Part shown: piece after piece, positions 7,988 to 16,167 of the stretch
How positions within the stretch are numbered: the first letter of the stretch is position 1
How the letters are laid out: each line of letters begins with the position of its first letter
NCBI GenBank assembly: GCA_025465145.1
Contig: JAODNS010000136.1
Location: 1-64,000, forward strand
Reading direction: 5' to 3'
DNA length: 64,000 bases
Source: Frankiales bacterium
GTDB lineage: Bacteria; Actinomycetota; Actinomycetes; Mycobacteriales; SCTD01
Program-made: the position numbers and the translations under genes
Notes under the pieces: model-generated
Seen by the model: the letters and a program-made list of their open reading frames with translations, nothing else
What the model was told of the DNA's origin: nothing
Database searches by the model: none

Positions 7988-8764
7988 CTAGGCGCCGCGG
8001 GCGAACGACTCAAGCGGCAGCGCGCGTGCGACGGCGTCGGCCGCCTGCCGCAGCATGACGGTCAGGCGCGGGACGCGAAGTTGACTGGACCAGCCACTGA
8101 CAGACAGTGCTGCGACCGCAGATCCCTCACCGTCCCGTACGGGCACGGCAACACAGCCCACGCCGGCAGTGCACTCCTCCCGGTCGAAAGCCAGGTCCCG
8201 CTCTCGCACCGCCTTCAGCTCGCGACCGAGCAGTCCCACCATAGTGACCGTCCGCGGCGTCCGTCGATCGAACTTCGCGTCACCGATCCACCCGAGGGCG
8301 TCCGTGCTCGCGTACGCGAGCAGCGCCTTGCCGACGCCGGTGCAGTGCGCGGGCATGCGACCGCCCACCCGGGATGGCAGAACAGGGCCACTCGCCGGAT
8401 TCAGCTTCTCGACGTACACGACGTCAGCGCCGTCGAGAACGGCGAGATGAACTGTGAGGCCGCTCTGCGCTTGGAGCTGTGCGAGGGCCGGCGCGGCGAC
8501 CTCCCGGAGCTGACGCTGACGTGGCGCCAGTTGCCCGAGCTCGAACAGGCGGAGGCCAAGCCGCACTCCATCACCCGTGCGCTCGACCATCCCCCACGTC
8601 TCGAGTTCCTTCAGGAGGCGGTGGGCAGTGGGCTTCGGCAATCCGCTGCGCCGGCTCAGCTCGGTCAACGTCAGCGCCTGGTCGTCCGCTCGGAAGCTGC
8701 TGAGCAGCGTCAGTGCTCGACCCAGAACCGATGGCGGAACGCCCGCTCGCGAGGTGTGACGCAT
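7988..8764 (-). CDS. IclR-family transcriptional regulator
   Basis: A 258-residue protein from ATG 8764. The N-terminal winged helix reads LGRALTLLSSFRADDQALTL, LTELSRRSGLPKPTAHRLLK and ELETWGMVERTGDGVRLG; the C-terminal effector domain has the typical GKALLAY and EECTAGVGCVAVPVRDGEG segments. IclR proteins commonly control aromatic-acid degradation, fitting the bicupin and decarboxylase-like genes. A longer form from ATG 8812 is possible. It sits immediately upstream of the GntR gene, an unusual pairing of two one-component regulators in one transcript. A short inverted repeat GTGAC-4-GTCAC lies just upstream at 8780-8793 and could be part of an operator. Confidence 0.9.
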   Translation of the reverse strand: MRHTSRAGVPPSVLGRALTLLSSFRADDQALTLTELSRRSGLPKPTAHRLLKELETWGMVERTGDGVRLGLRLFELGQLAPRQRQLREVAAPALAQLQAQSGLTVHLAVLDGADVVYVEKLNPASGPVLPSRVGGRMPAHCTGVGKALLAYASTDALGWIGDAKFDRRTPRTVTMVGLLGRELKAVRERDLAFDREECTAGVGCVAVPVRDGEGSAVAALSVSGWSSQLRVPRLTVMLRQAADAVARALPLESFARGA

Positions 8765-9162
8765 AGCCGCATTGTGCACGTGACCGCCGTCACACGCCAG
8801 CGAAACGTCCAACCATTGACAGAATCTTTCCGTGACGCGCGGACGCGGGCGGCACGGGAGCTGCGTTCCAAGGTGACTGTGTGGGCATGACGATCAGCTA
8901 GAAGGGGGGCATCGTCCGGACTCAGCGTGAGGATCATTCGGTTTCTTCGAACGACCTGATGCAAAATCGTCCAGCCGCGCCCGGACGACGTGGGTGACGT
9001 ATGGCGTGACCGCGGGACGCGTACAAGCGGCGTCGCTCGGGCTGCGCAACGGCTCTTTGCCTGGGCACTAGGGAATTGTGGTCACGCTGCCGACGACCGT
9101 ACGAGCCAGACTCCCGGCGCTGTTCTGCGGAGCCGTCCGACCGGGTCGTCGACCCGCTGCCG
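8765..9162. other. intergenic stretch without a supported gene
   Basis: About 400 bases between the IclR start and the arsI stop. It must carry the promoter for the leftward IclR-GntR-bicupin group. I see the GTGAC-4-GTCAC inverted repeat near its left end, but no convincing sigma-70 promoter pair, terminator hairpin or small gene with a ribosome binding site. Confidence 0.5.
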
Positions 9163-9714
9163 CTAGCAGCAGGAGTCGACGGTGGGCGCGTCCGCCGACG
9201 CGCTGGCGGTGCCGCAGCAGACGACGCCGTCCGTGACCTGGTCGGCGGCGACGACGGTCTGCGGACTGGCGCCGAAGGTGGGGCTGTCGGCGAGGACGGT
9301 GTAGACCTCCCAGCGCTCACCGTCCGGGCCGGTCACCCAGACCTTGTCCTGGGTGGCGAAGCAGCAGGTCGTGCCGATCTCCTCGTCGGTGAACAGCCCC
9401 TCGTCGGTGAGGCGAGCGATCTCTGCGTGGACCTTGTCGCTAGCCGTGACCTCGACGCCGAGGTGGTTGATGGTGCCTCCCTTGCCGGGGTTTTCCAGCA
9501 GGACCAGCTTGAGGGGCGGGGAGGCAACCGCGAAGTTCGCGTAGCCGGGCCGGACCTTCGCGGGCAGGGTGGCGAACAGCCTTGTGTAGAACGCGACTGC
9601 CTCGTCGAGGTCGTCGACGTTCAGAGCGAGCTGAAGTCGTCCGCCCTCGGGCGTCGGCGTCGGCGCCGGCGCGGTGTCGAGGGCGGGGGTCGTCGGGTCG
9701 GTCGTCGCGGTCAT
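9163..9714 (-). CDS. arsI: ArsI/CadI-type VOC dioxygenase (C-As lyase family)
   Basis: A 183-residue vicinal-oxygen-chelate protein from ATG 9714. It has the ArsI pattern: LQLALNV with Gln28, KVRPGYANFA, NHLGVEV with His84, TTCCFATQDKVWVTGPDGE with the Cys117-Cys118 pair, and WEVYTV with Glu136. In the characterised ArsI of Thermomonospora, Gln, His and Glu bind iron and the Cys pair binds trivalent organoarsenical, so all key residues appear present. The reaction would be demethylation of methylarsenite to arsenite. The C-terminus adds further Cys residues (VVCCG and a terminal SCC). It is divergent from arsR, so probably derepressed by arsenic. Confidence 0.85.
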   Translation of the reverse strand: MTATTDPTTPALDTAPAPTPTPEGGRLQLALNVDDLDEAVAFYTRLFATLPAKVRPGYANFAVASPPLKLVLLENPGKGGTINHLGVEVTASDKVHAEIARLTDEGLFTDEEIGTTCCFATQDKVWVTGPDGERWEVYTVLADSPTFGASPQTVVAADQVTDGVVCCGTASASADAPTVDSCC

Positions 9715-9726
9715 GCTGGCTCCCAG

Positions 9727-9797
9727 GTTAGATGAATGTCTAACGGACGCTACACCGCCTGACTCGACGTTCGTCAAGTAATTGCTCGATGTTCGTC
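9727..9797. promoter_or_regulatory. candidate ArsR operator region between arsI and arsR
   Basis: The 105-base divergent spacer holds a perfect inverted repeat GTTAGA-6-TCTAAC at 9727-9744 and two near-identical direct repeats, CGACGTTCGTC at 9765-9775 and CGATGTTCGTC at 9787-9797, exactly 22 bases apart (two helical turns). Such repeats in the shared promoter region of arsI and arsR are good candidates for ArsR dimer binding. Binding is inferred from position and symmetry only. Confidence 0.55.
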
Positions 9798-9819
9798 GAA
9801 GACATGGCAGGATGGCGAC

Positions 9820-10176
9820 ATGCCCAAGGCCCTGCCCGTGCTCGACACGACTGCTCCCGTCTGCTGCTCCCCGATGGCCGCTGGTCCGGTTGATGAAGGC
9901 GCCGCCCTGGAGATCGCGCTGCGTCTGAAAGCGCTTGCGGATCCGGTACGCGTGCGGCTGATGTCGCTCATCCTGGCGGAGGCAGAGCTCGGCGTCTGCA
10001 CCTGCGACCTCGCGCCGGCGGTCGGCGTCACGGAGGCGACCGTGTCGCACCACCTGAAGCAGCTGCGCGATGCCGGCCTGGTCGAGGGAACGCGCAAGGG
10101 CACCAACGTGTACTACCGGCCCAACGCGGACGGGCTGGTCGCGCTGTGCCGGGTCATCGACCCGGACTGCTGCTGA
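9820..10176 (+). CDS. arsR: ArsR/SmtB-family metalloregulator
   Basis: A 118-residue winged-helix repressor. The fold is clear from LKALADPVRVRLMSLILAEA, VTEATVSHHLKQLRDAGLVE and GTRKGTNVYYRPN. Cysteines cluster at positions 15-16 (VCCSP), 60 and 62 (VCTCDL, on helix 3 as in classical ArsR and CadC) and at the C-terminus (DPDCC), giving several possible thiolate sites for arsenite, methylarsenite or a soft metal. The stop overlaps the aquaporin start as TGATG, so arsR and the channel are co-translated. It is expected to repress itself and the divergent arsI. Confidence 0.9.
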   Translation: MPKALPVLDTTAPVCCSPMAAGPVDEGAALEIALRLKALADPVRVRLMSLILAEAELGVCTCDLAPAVGVTEATVSHHLKQLRDAGLVEGTRKGTNVYYRPNADGLVALCRVIDPDCC

Positions 10177-10892
10177 TGTCGCTGGGCCGCAAGGCGTTCG
10201 CGGAGCTGCTCGGCAGCGCACTGCTCGCCGCGACAGTCGTCGGTTCGGGCATCGCCGCGCAGACGCTGTCACCGGACGACCCCGGCCTGCAGCTGCTCGA
10301 GAACAGCCTGGTCACCGGGTGCGGCCTGGTCGCGCTGATCCTCGCGCTCGGCCCCGTCTCGGCCGCGTTCAACCCGGCGGTCACCCTGGCGGAGCGGGCG
10401 CTCGGCGCGATCACGACGACCGCGGCGGCAGTGCTCATCGCCGCGCAGGTGTTCGGCTGCTGCGCCGGCGTCGTCGTCGCCAACGTGATGTTCGCGCTGC
10501 CTGCCGTCGACGTCAGCCGGCACGACCGCTCGTCCGGCGGGCTCTGGCTCGGCGAGGCCGTGGCCACCTTCGGCCTGCTGGTCGTCATCTTCGGCGTCGT
10601 CCGCGCCGGACGGCAGGGGGCGGTCGCCTTCGCCGTCGGCGGCTACATCACGGCCGCCTACTGGTTCACCAGCAGCACGTCCTTCGCCAACCCCGCCATC
10701 ACCATCGGCCGCACCCTGTCCGACACCTTCGCGGGCATCGCCCCCTCGTCGGTGCCGATGTTCGTGCTCATGCAGCTCCTGGGCGCAGCACTGGGCGTGG
10801 GTGCGGTTCTGGCGCTCTACCCCGACGCCCGCGAGGTCGCGGAGGACGTCACGCACCTCGAGGCCGTCTCCCGTCAGGAGCCCGGCCCGTGA
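10176..10892 (+). CDS. MIP channel, AqpS-like
   Basis: A 238-residue membrane protein from ATG 10176, overlapping the arsR stop. Both half-repeats carry the MIP signature loop: FNPAVTLAE in the first half and FANPAITIGR in the second, with about six hydrophobic helices around them. Aquaglyceroporins in arsenic operons (AqpS type) conduct arsenite or methylarsenite, so with ArsI it may form a detoxification route in which the channel releases the arsenite product. No ArsB or Acr3 pump and no ArsC reductase is in the window. Substrate specificity is inferred from context. Confidence 0.85.
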   Translation: MSLGRKAFAELLGSALLAATVVGSGIAAQTLSPDDPGLQLLENSLVTGCGLVALILALGPVSAAFNPAVTLAERALGAITTTAAAVLIAAQVFGCCAGVVVANVMFALPAVDVSRHDRSSGGLWLGEAVATFGLLVVIFGVVRAGRQGAVAFAVGGYITAAYWFTSSTSFANPAITIGRTLSDTFAGIAPSSVPMFVLMQLLGAALGVGAVLALYPDAREVAEDVTHLEAVSRQEPGP

Positions 10893-10943
10893 CCCACCAA
10901 CGGCGGACTCAGCGTCGCGGCGACGTTGCTCCTGCCCGCCGCC

Positions 10944-11147
10944 TCAGCTGACGCTGAGCGCCCGCAGCCGCTCCCTGGCGACCCGCTGCGCCAGGACCGG
11001 CACGAACGTGCGGACGGGCGCGCCGGCGAACTCCGCCACCAGTCCACGCAGCTGCTCGCTCACGACCTGCTCGGTAAGCGCGGACGCGAACTCGCGGACG
11101 AGCTCCTCCTCCACGCGGGCGAGCTGGCGGTCCTCGTCCTGCTGCAT
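10944..11147 (-). CDS. small three-helix-bundle-type protein
   Basis: A 67-residue protein starting at ATG 11147 behind GAGGGAGAA. It is highly charged and predicted all-helical: DRQLARVEEELVREFASALT, then EQLRGLVAEFAGAPVRTFVP, then VLAQRVARERLRAL. It resembles small actinobacterial proteins annotated as three-helix-bundle dimerisation domains, often found beside regulators. No catalytic residues are apparent. It lies between the converging aqp gene and pstB, reading in the pst direction. Confidence 0.6.
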   Translation of the reverse strand: MQQDEDRQLARVEEELVREFASALTEQVVSEQLRGLVAEFAGAPVRTFVPVLAQRVARERLRALSVS

Positions 11148-11248
11148 GCGTTCTCCCTCAGGGATGCGGCGGAGCAGCCGCAGTCTGCGCAGGCGAGAGC
11201 GCGGGTGGCAACAGCGGCGCGCCCGGGTCCACAACGCGTTCGAAGGAC

Positions 11249-12025
11249 TCAGCCGAAACGGCCGGTGATGTAGTCCTCTGTCCGCTTCTCGCTGGGGTTG
11301 CTGAAGATCTTCGGCGTCTCGTCGATCTCCACCAGCCGGCCGGGAGTGCCCGGTCCATCGATGGTGAAGAAGCCGGTGCGGTCAGAGACCCGGGCCGCCT
11401 GCTGCATGTTGTGCGTCACGATGATGATCGTGTAGCGGTCCTTCAGCTCGGTCATCAGGTCCTCGATGGCGAGCGTCGAGATCGGGTCCAGCGCAGAGCA
11501 CGGCTCGTCCATGAGGAGCACCTGCGGCTCCACGGCGACCGCTCGCGCGATGCACAGCCGTTGCTGCTGCCCTCCCGACAGTCCCGCGCCGGGCTTGCCC
11601 AGGCGGTCCTTCACCTCGTTCCACAGGTTCGCCGACCGCAGCGACTGCTCGGCGGCGTCGTCCAGGTCCCCTTTCTTCTTGACGCCGTTGAGTCGCAGCC
11701 CTGCGACCACGTTGTCGTAGATCGACATGGTCGGGAACGGGTTCGGTCGCTGGAAGACCATGCCGATCGCGCGCCGTACCCCGACCGGGTCCACGCCCGG
11801 CCCGTACACGTCCTCGTCGTCGAGCAGCAGCTGCCCGGTGACGCGCGCGCCCGGCAGCACCTCGTGCATCCGGTTGATGGTGCGCAGGAAGGTCGACTTC
11901 CCGCAGCCGGACGGGCCGATGAGGGCGGTGATGCTCTTCGGCTCGATCGTCAGCGTCACACCCTCGATGGCCCGGAAGCCGCCGTAGTAGGCGTCCAGGT
12001 CCACAGCCTCGATGCGCTTGGCCAT
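11249..12025 (-). CDS. pstB: phosphate ABC transporter ATP-binding protein PstB
   Basis: A 258-residue ABC ATPase. Walker A is GPSGCGKST, the Q-loop lies in [18 protein letters not shown] (the PstB-specific FQRPNPFP), the signature is [10 protein letters not shown] and Walker B is [13 protein letters not shown], followed by the H-loop VTHN. It powers high-affinity phosphate import with PstSCA at the cytoplasmic membrane. ATG 12025 overlaps the pstA stop as TGATG, so translation is coupled. It is the last gene of the pst operon. Confidence 0.97.
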   Translation of the reverse strand: MAKRIEAVDLDAYYGGFRAIEGVTLTIEPKSITALIGPSGCGKSTFLRTINRMHEVLPGARVTGQLLLDDEDVYGPGVDPVGVRRAIGMVFQRPNPFPTMSIYDNVVAGLRLNGVKKKGDLDDAAEQSLRSANLWNEVKDRLGKPGAGLSGGQQQRLCIARAVAVEPQVLLMDEPCSALDPISTLAIEDLMTELKDRYTIIIVTHNMQQAARVSDRTGFFTIDGPGTPGRLVEIDETPKIFSNPSEKRTEDYITGRFG

Positions 12026-13071
12026 CAACGGGATCCTTGTCGTCCGATGCGGCTGCGTCGGGTGAGCAGCCGGGCGAGCAGGTTCAGGACCATGACGACC
12101 AGGATGAGCGTCAGGGCGGCGGTCCAGGCCCGGTTGACGGCGGTCTCCTGCGCGTCGCCCGCCTGCTGGAAGACCATCAGCGGGAGGGACGACTGCGGAC
12201 CCGAGAACGGGCTGTTGTTGATGGAGGCGGCGCCGAAGGCGGTCAGCAGTACGGGAGCGGTCTCGCCGGTGACCCGCGCGACCGCCAGCATGATGCCGGT
12301 GACGATCCCGGGCAGTGCGGTCGGGAGCACGATCCGCAGGATCGTCTTCCAGCGCGGGATCCCGAGCGCGAAGCTGGCCTCGCGCAGCGAGTCCGGCACC
12401 AGCTTCAGCATCTCCTCCGACGACCGCACGATGATGGGGAGCATCAGGACGGACAGCGCCAGCCCCGCGGCGAAACCGCTGAACCCCTGCCGCAGCCCGA
12501 GGATCCAGAACGACAGGACGAAAAGCCCGGCGACGATGGACGGGATGCCGGTCATGACGTCGACGAAGAAGCGGATCGTCGCGGCGAGCCGGCCGCGGCC
12601 GTACTCCACGATGTACACGGCGACCAGCAGGCCGATCGGCACGGACATCAGCGTGGTGATGGCCACCTGCTCGACGGTGCCGATGATCGCGTGGTACCCG
12701 CCGCCGCCGGCGTCGCGAGCGCCGATGCTGCGCAGGGACCTGGTGAAGAACTCGACGTCGAAGCGGGCAGCGCCCTCCTGCACCGTGTAGCCCAGGACCG
12801 AGAACAGCGGCACGAGCGCGAGCAGGAAGGCCAGGCTGACCAGAGCCGTGACGAACCGGTCCTTCGCGCGCCGCGATCCCTCGATCCGACGTGCGAGTGC
12901 CGTCTGCGCCGCCAGGAAGATCGTGGCGGCCACCAGCACCAGGCCCGGCACGCCCGCGAGCGGTGTCAGGGCGAACAGCAGCACCGTGACCAGCAGCGCG
13001 CAGGCAGCGACGGCAGCGACGGCCAGCAGCGGCAGCGTTCCGCGGCGGAGCGTGGGGGCGGCCGTGGTCAC
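12025..13071 (-). CDS. pstA: phosphate ABC transporter permease PstA
   Basis: A 348-residue permease beginning at GTG 13071, overlapping the pstC stop as GTGA. The N-terminus carries an extra pair of hydrophobic helices before the usual core. The core shows [20 protein letters not shown], a [16 protein letters not shown] region and [26 protein letters not shown], the EAA loop that contacts PstB. It forms the membrane channel with PstC. Confidence 0.95.
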   Translation of the reverse strand: MTTAAPTLRRGTLPLLAVAAVAACALLVTVLLFALTPLAGVPGLVLVAATIFLAAQTALARRIEGSRRAKDRFVTALVSLAFLLALVPLFSVLGYTVQEGAARFDVEFFTRSLRSIGARDAGGGGYHAIIGTVEQVAITTLMSVPIGLLVAVYIVEYGRGRLAATIRFFVDVMTGIPSIVAGLFVLSFWILGLRQGFSGFAAGLALSVLMLPIIVRSSEEMLKLVPDSLREASFALGIPRWKTILRIVLPTALPGIVTGIMLAVARVTGETAPVLLTAFGAASINNSPFSGPQSSLPLMVFQQAGDAQETAVNRAWTAALTLILVVMVLNLLARLLTRRSRIGRQGSR

Positions 13072-14129
13072 GCCGAACCGCCCGCGAAGTCGCGCCGCCG
13101 GTAGATGACGGCGCGCGCGATGACGTTGACGACCAGGGTGATGGCGAACAGGACGAGCCCCGAGGCGATCAGGGCGCCACGCCCGGTCGCGGTTGCCTCA
13201 CCGAACTGCAGCGCGATGTTGGCAGCGATCGTGTTGCCCTTGCCGGGCTCGAGGACGTGGAAGCTGACGAGGAAGGCGGGCGACAGCACGAGTGCGACCG
13301 CGATCGTCTCGCCCAGAGCTCGGCCGAGACCCAGCATGGTGGCTCCGATGACGCCTGGCTTGCCGAAGGGGAGCACCGCCATGCGGATCATCTCCCAGCG
13401 CGTGGCGCCCAGTGCCAGCGCCGCCTCCTGGTTCGCCGCGGGCACCTGCAGGAAGACCTCGCGGGACAGCGACGCGATGATCGGCAGGATCATGATGGCG
13501 AGCACGACGCTGGCGAGCAGGATCGACCGGCCGTAGATCCCGTCCGCACGGAACAGCGGCACGAACCCCAGGTGGTCGTGCAGGAACGCCGACAAGCCCT
13601 TGATCCGGTCGTTGAGGAAGAAGATCCCCCACAGCCCGTAGACGACGCTGGGCACCGCGGCGAGCAGGTCCACGACGTAGCCGAGCGGTCCGGCGAAGCG
13701 GCGTGGCGCGTAGTGCGAGATGAACAGCGCGACGCCCATCGCCACGGGGAAGGCCATGGCCAGCGCCAGCACCGACGAGAGCACCGTGCCGAACGCCAGC
13801 GCGACGATGCCGAAGGCGGGCGGGGTGGCGTTCGGGTCCCAGCCGACATCGGTGAGGAAGCTGCCGGTGTTGTCGCGCAGGGCCGGCAGCGCGCGGTAGA
13901 CGAGGAAGACACCGATCGCGACGATCACGCCGAGCAGCAGGAGGCCGGCGCCGAGCGACAGGCTCCGGAAGACGCGGTCGCCGCGTCGCTGGCCGGACGC
14001 GCTGGCGGTCCGGGGCAGGTCGCCAGCGGAGGACCCCGGCAGCAGGGGCGCGCCGCCGCCACCGTAGGCAGCGCTGGCGGTGTCAGCACCAGCGGCCGCG
14101 TCGGCGCGAGGAGCCGTCAGGTCAGGCAT
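13068..14129 (-). CDS. pstC: phosphate ABC transporter permease PstC
   Basis: A 353-residue protein from ATG 14129, placed by GGGAG five bases upstream. A 50-residue Ala/Gly-rich cytoplasmic leader precedes six helices. [20 protein letters not shown] and the EAA loop [20 protein letters not shown] identify PstC. It pairs with PstA to form the phosphate channel. It overlaps pstA by four bases, while a hairpin separates it from pstS, which would let the binding protein be made in excess. Confidence 0.95.
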   Translation of the reverse strand: MPDLTAPRADAAAGADTASAAYGGGGAPLLPGSSAGDLPRTASASGQRRGDRVFRSLSLGAGLLLLGVIVAIGVFLVYRALPALRDNTGSFLTDVGWDPNATPPAFGIVALAFGTVLSSVLALAMAFPVAMGVALFISHYAPRRFAGPLGYVVDLLAAVPSVVYGLWGIFFLNDRIKGLSAFLHDHLGFVPLFRADGIYGRSILLASVVLAIMILPIIASLSREVFLQVPAANQEAALALGATRWEMIRMAVLPFGKPGVIGATMLGLGRALGETIAVALVLSPAFLVSFHVLEPGKGNTIAANIALQFGEATATGRGALIASGLVLFAITLVVNVIARAVIYRRRDFAGGSA

Positions 14130-14164
14130 GAGCTCTCCCACCTCCTCGGGACCGAGCGTACGAA

Positions 14165-14193
14165 GTCCCGCCGCTCGGCGAGAGCGGCGGGAC
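14165..14193 (-). terminator. hairpin between pstS and pstC (attenuator or mRNA-stability element)
   Basis: A perfect 12-base stem: GTCCCGCCGCTC at 14165-14176, loop GGCGA, then GAGCGGCGGGAC at 14182-14193. It follows the pstS stop on the coding strand and precedes the pstC ribosome binding site. No T-run follows, so it is more likely a partial terminator or 3'-end stabiliser of pstS mRNA than a full terminator. Confidence 0.7.
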
Positions 14194-14215
14194 CTCCGTC
14201 ACCAGCTGTGCGGGA

Positions 14216-15328
14216 TCAGGCGAGGGCGCTGACGGCAGCAGCGACCTTGCTGCGGATGCTCTCCGGCAGCGGTGCGTAGCCGAGGCCGGCCAGGACCTGC
14301 TGCCCGTCGCCGGCGGTGTAGCCGAGGAACCCCTTGACCAGGCCGAGCTTGTCGGCGGGCGTACCCGTCTCGCAGACGATCTCGTACGTCACCAGGATCA
14401 GCGGGTACGCGCCCTCGGCCTTGGTCGCGTAGTCGAGCTTCAGCGTCAGATCGCTGCCGCCGCTGCTCTCCACGGTCGCCGCCTCGACCGCCTTGGCCGC
14501 GCTGTCCGTGGTCAGCTCCACCGGGGCAGCCGCGCCAGTGGCGAGCTTCGCGACCCCGAGCTTGGCGTTCTCCGCGAAGGAGAGCTCGGCGTAGGTGACA
14601 GCGCCGGCGGTGGAGGTGACGGCCTGCGTCACCCCGTCGGAGCCCTTGGCGCTCTGGCCCCCGGGGGCGTTGAACTTCTTGCCCTTGCCGTAGGTCCAGT
14701 CGGCCGGGGCCGCGGCCGTCAGGTACTTCTGGAAGTTGTCCGTCGTCCCCGACTCGTCGGAGCGGTGGAACGCCTGGACCTTCGTGGACGGCAGCTTCGC
14801 GTCGGCGTTCAGCGCTGCGATGGCCTTGTCGTCCCAACTGATGATCTTGCCGGCGAACATCTTCGCGATCGTGGGAGCGTCCAGCACCAGGTCCTCGACG
14901 CCGGGCAGGTTGTACGCCACGGCGATGGGGCCGACCACCATCGGCAGGTCGATGGCCTTGCCCGTCTTGCAGCGGGCGTCCGCCTGCGGGTGCTCCTCGG
15001 GCTTGAGCGCCGAGTCCGAGCCGGCGAAGTCGACCGTGCCGGCGATGAACTGCTGGACGCCGGCGCCGGAGCCGACGGGCTGGTAGTTGACGGTGGCGTC
15101 GCTGCAGGTGCTCTGGAAGTTCTTCGTCCACTCGTCCATGGCGTTCTTCTGGGCGCTGGAACCGGCGGCGGTGAGGCTGCCGGAGGCGCAGCTGCTGCTC
15201 GCGGAGGTGCCGGCGGACGCACCACCAGCGCTCGATGCGCCGGTGTTGTCGTCGCTGCCGCACGCGGTCAGCGTGAGGGACGACGCAAGGGCGAGACCGG
15301 CGATGACGCCGGACCGGTTGACCTTCAC
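14216..15328 (-). CDS. pstS: phosphate-binding lipoprotein PstS
   Basis: A 370-residue exported protein. The signal peptide ends in the lipobox LTAC with Cys23, so it is anchored outside the membrane. The mature part shows the phosphate-binding segments LTAAGSSAQKNAMDEW, GTVDFAGSDSAL and AFHRSDESGTTDNFQKYL. It captures phosphate and delivers it to PstCA. PHO-box-like repeats lie about 135 bases upstream of its ATG, consistent with induction at low phosphate. Confidence 0.96.
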   Translation of the reverse strand: MKVNRSGVIAGLALASSLTLTACGSDDNTGASSAGGASAGTSASSSCASGSLTAAGSSAQKNAMDEWTKNFQSTCSDATVNYQPVGSGAGVQQFIAGTVDFAGSDSALKPEEHPQADARCKTGKAIDLPMVVGPIAVAYNLPGVEDLVLDAPTIAKMFAGKIISWDDKAIAALNADAKLPSTKVQAFHRSDESGTTDNFQKYLTAAAPADWTYGKGKKFNAPGGQSAKGSDGVTQAVTSTAGAVTYAELSFAENAKLGVAKLATGAAAPVELTTDSAAKAVEAATVESSGGSDLTLKLDYATKAEGAYPLILVTYEIVCETGTPADKLGLVKGFLGYTAGDGQQVLAGLGYAPLPESIRSKVAAAVSALA

Positions 15329-15462
15329 TCGGGAGGCCCTTCTGGTTCGCGACTGCTGGCGCCGGAGGCGGTCTCGTCAGGGACGCCGGCCCAGCAGCCT
15401 CATGAGGTTGAGGCTGACGTCAGCGACGCTAGGGAGCAGACGTGGCTGGTCGGCGCACACCC

Positions 15463-15491
15463 GGTGAACGCGGGATGAACGGCCCATGAGC
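15463..15491 (-). promoter_or_regulatory. PHO box upstream of pstS
   Basis: Read on the minus strand, this segment contains 11-base-spaced direct repeats: GTTCATC at 15480-15474 and GTTCACC at 15469-15463, with a weaker preceding unit GCTCATG at 15491-15485. This is the actinobacterial PhoP-box pattern (GTTCACC units with 4-base gaps) and lies between phoU and pstS in the direction of pstS. It supports phosphate-starvation control of pstSCAB. Confidence 0.75.
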
Positions 15492-15520
15492 AGTACCGCG
15501 GAGTCGGTCAGCGCCGACGC

Positions 15521-16165
15521 TCAGACCTCTGCGTGCTCGCCCGTCACCATGTACGTGACCCGGTGCCCCACCGCCACGGCGTGGTCGGCGAGCCGCTCGT
15601 AGTAGCGACCCGCGAGGGTGGCGTCGATGGCGGCCTCGATGTCCTGACCTCCGTCCTGCAGCACCAGGGTGAACAGCCGCTTCTGCAGCGCGTCCATCGC
15701 GTCGTCGTCCACCTCCAGCTCGGCTGCCAGCTCGAGGTCGCGGGTGGCGATGACGGTGCCGGTCTTGTCGAGAATCTGCTGGGCGGTCTGCCCCATCTCC
15801 AGGACCGTGCCGCGCAGCGCGTCCGGCACAGCTGACGCCGGATGCCGCCGGCGGGCGATCTTCGCGAGGTGGACGACGTAGTCGCCGGCCCGCTCCAGGT
15901 CCACGACGATGCGCAGGCTGGTGACGAGCACCCGCAGGTCTCCGGCCACCGGCTGCTGCCGCGCGAGCAGGTCGAAGGCCTGGGTCTCCACGCCGCGGTA
16001 CAGGGCGTTGATGGCGTCGTCGCCCTCGATGACCTGCTCGGCGAGAGCGAGGTCGGCGCGGGTGAGAGCAGCCGTGGCCTGGGTGACCCCGCGTGCCACC
16101 AGCTGACTCATCTGGAACAGGTCCTGGACGATGGCGTCGAGCTGGTCGTGGTACGTGTCGCGCAT
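15521..16165 (-). CDS. phoU: phosphate signalling protein PhoU
   Basis: A 214-residue all-helical protein from ATG 16165 behind GAGAGGTGACC. It has both three-helix repeats with metal-site motifs: ALYRGVETQAFDLLARQQPV, LRIVVDLERAGDYVVHLAKI in the first and AGRYYERLADHAVAVGHRVTYMVTGE in the second. PhoU links the Pst transporter to the phosphate sensor system and lowers PHO expression when phosphate is plentiful. Only two bases separate it from the upstream regulator gene, so the two form one transcript. Its position upstream of pstS is a typical actinobacterial variant. Confidence 0.95.
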   Translation of the reverse strand: MRDTYHDQLDAIVQDLFQMSQLVARGVTQATAALTRADLALAEQVIEGDDAINALYRGVETQAFDLLARQQPVAGDLRVLVTSLRIVVDLERAGDYVVHLAKIARRRHPASAVPDALRGTVLEMGQTAQQILDKTGTVIATRDLELAAELEVDDDAMDALQKRLFTLVLQDGGQDIEAAIDATLAGRYYERLADHAVAVGHRVTYMVTGEHAEV

Positions 16166-16167
16166 GG

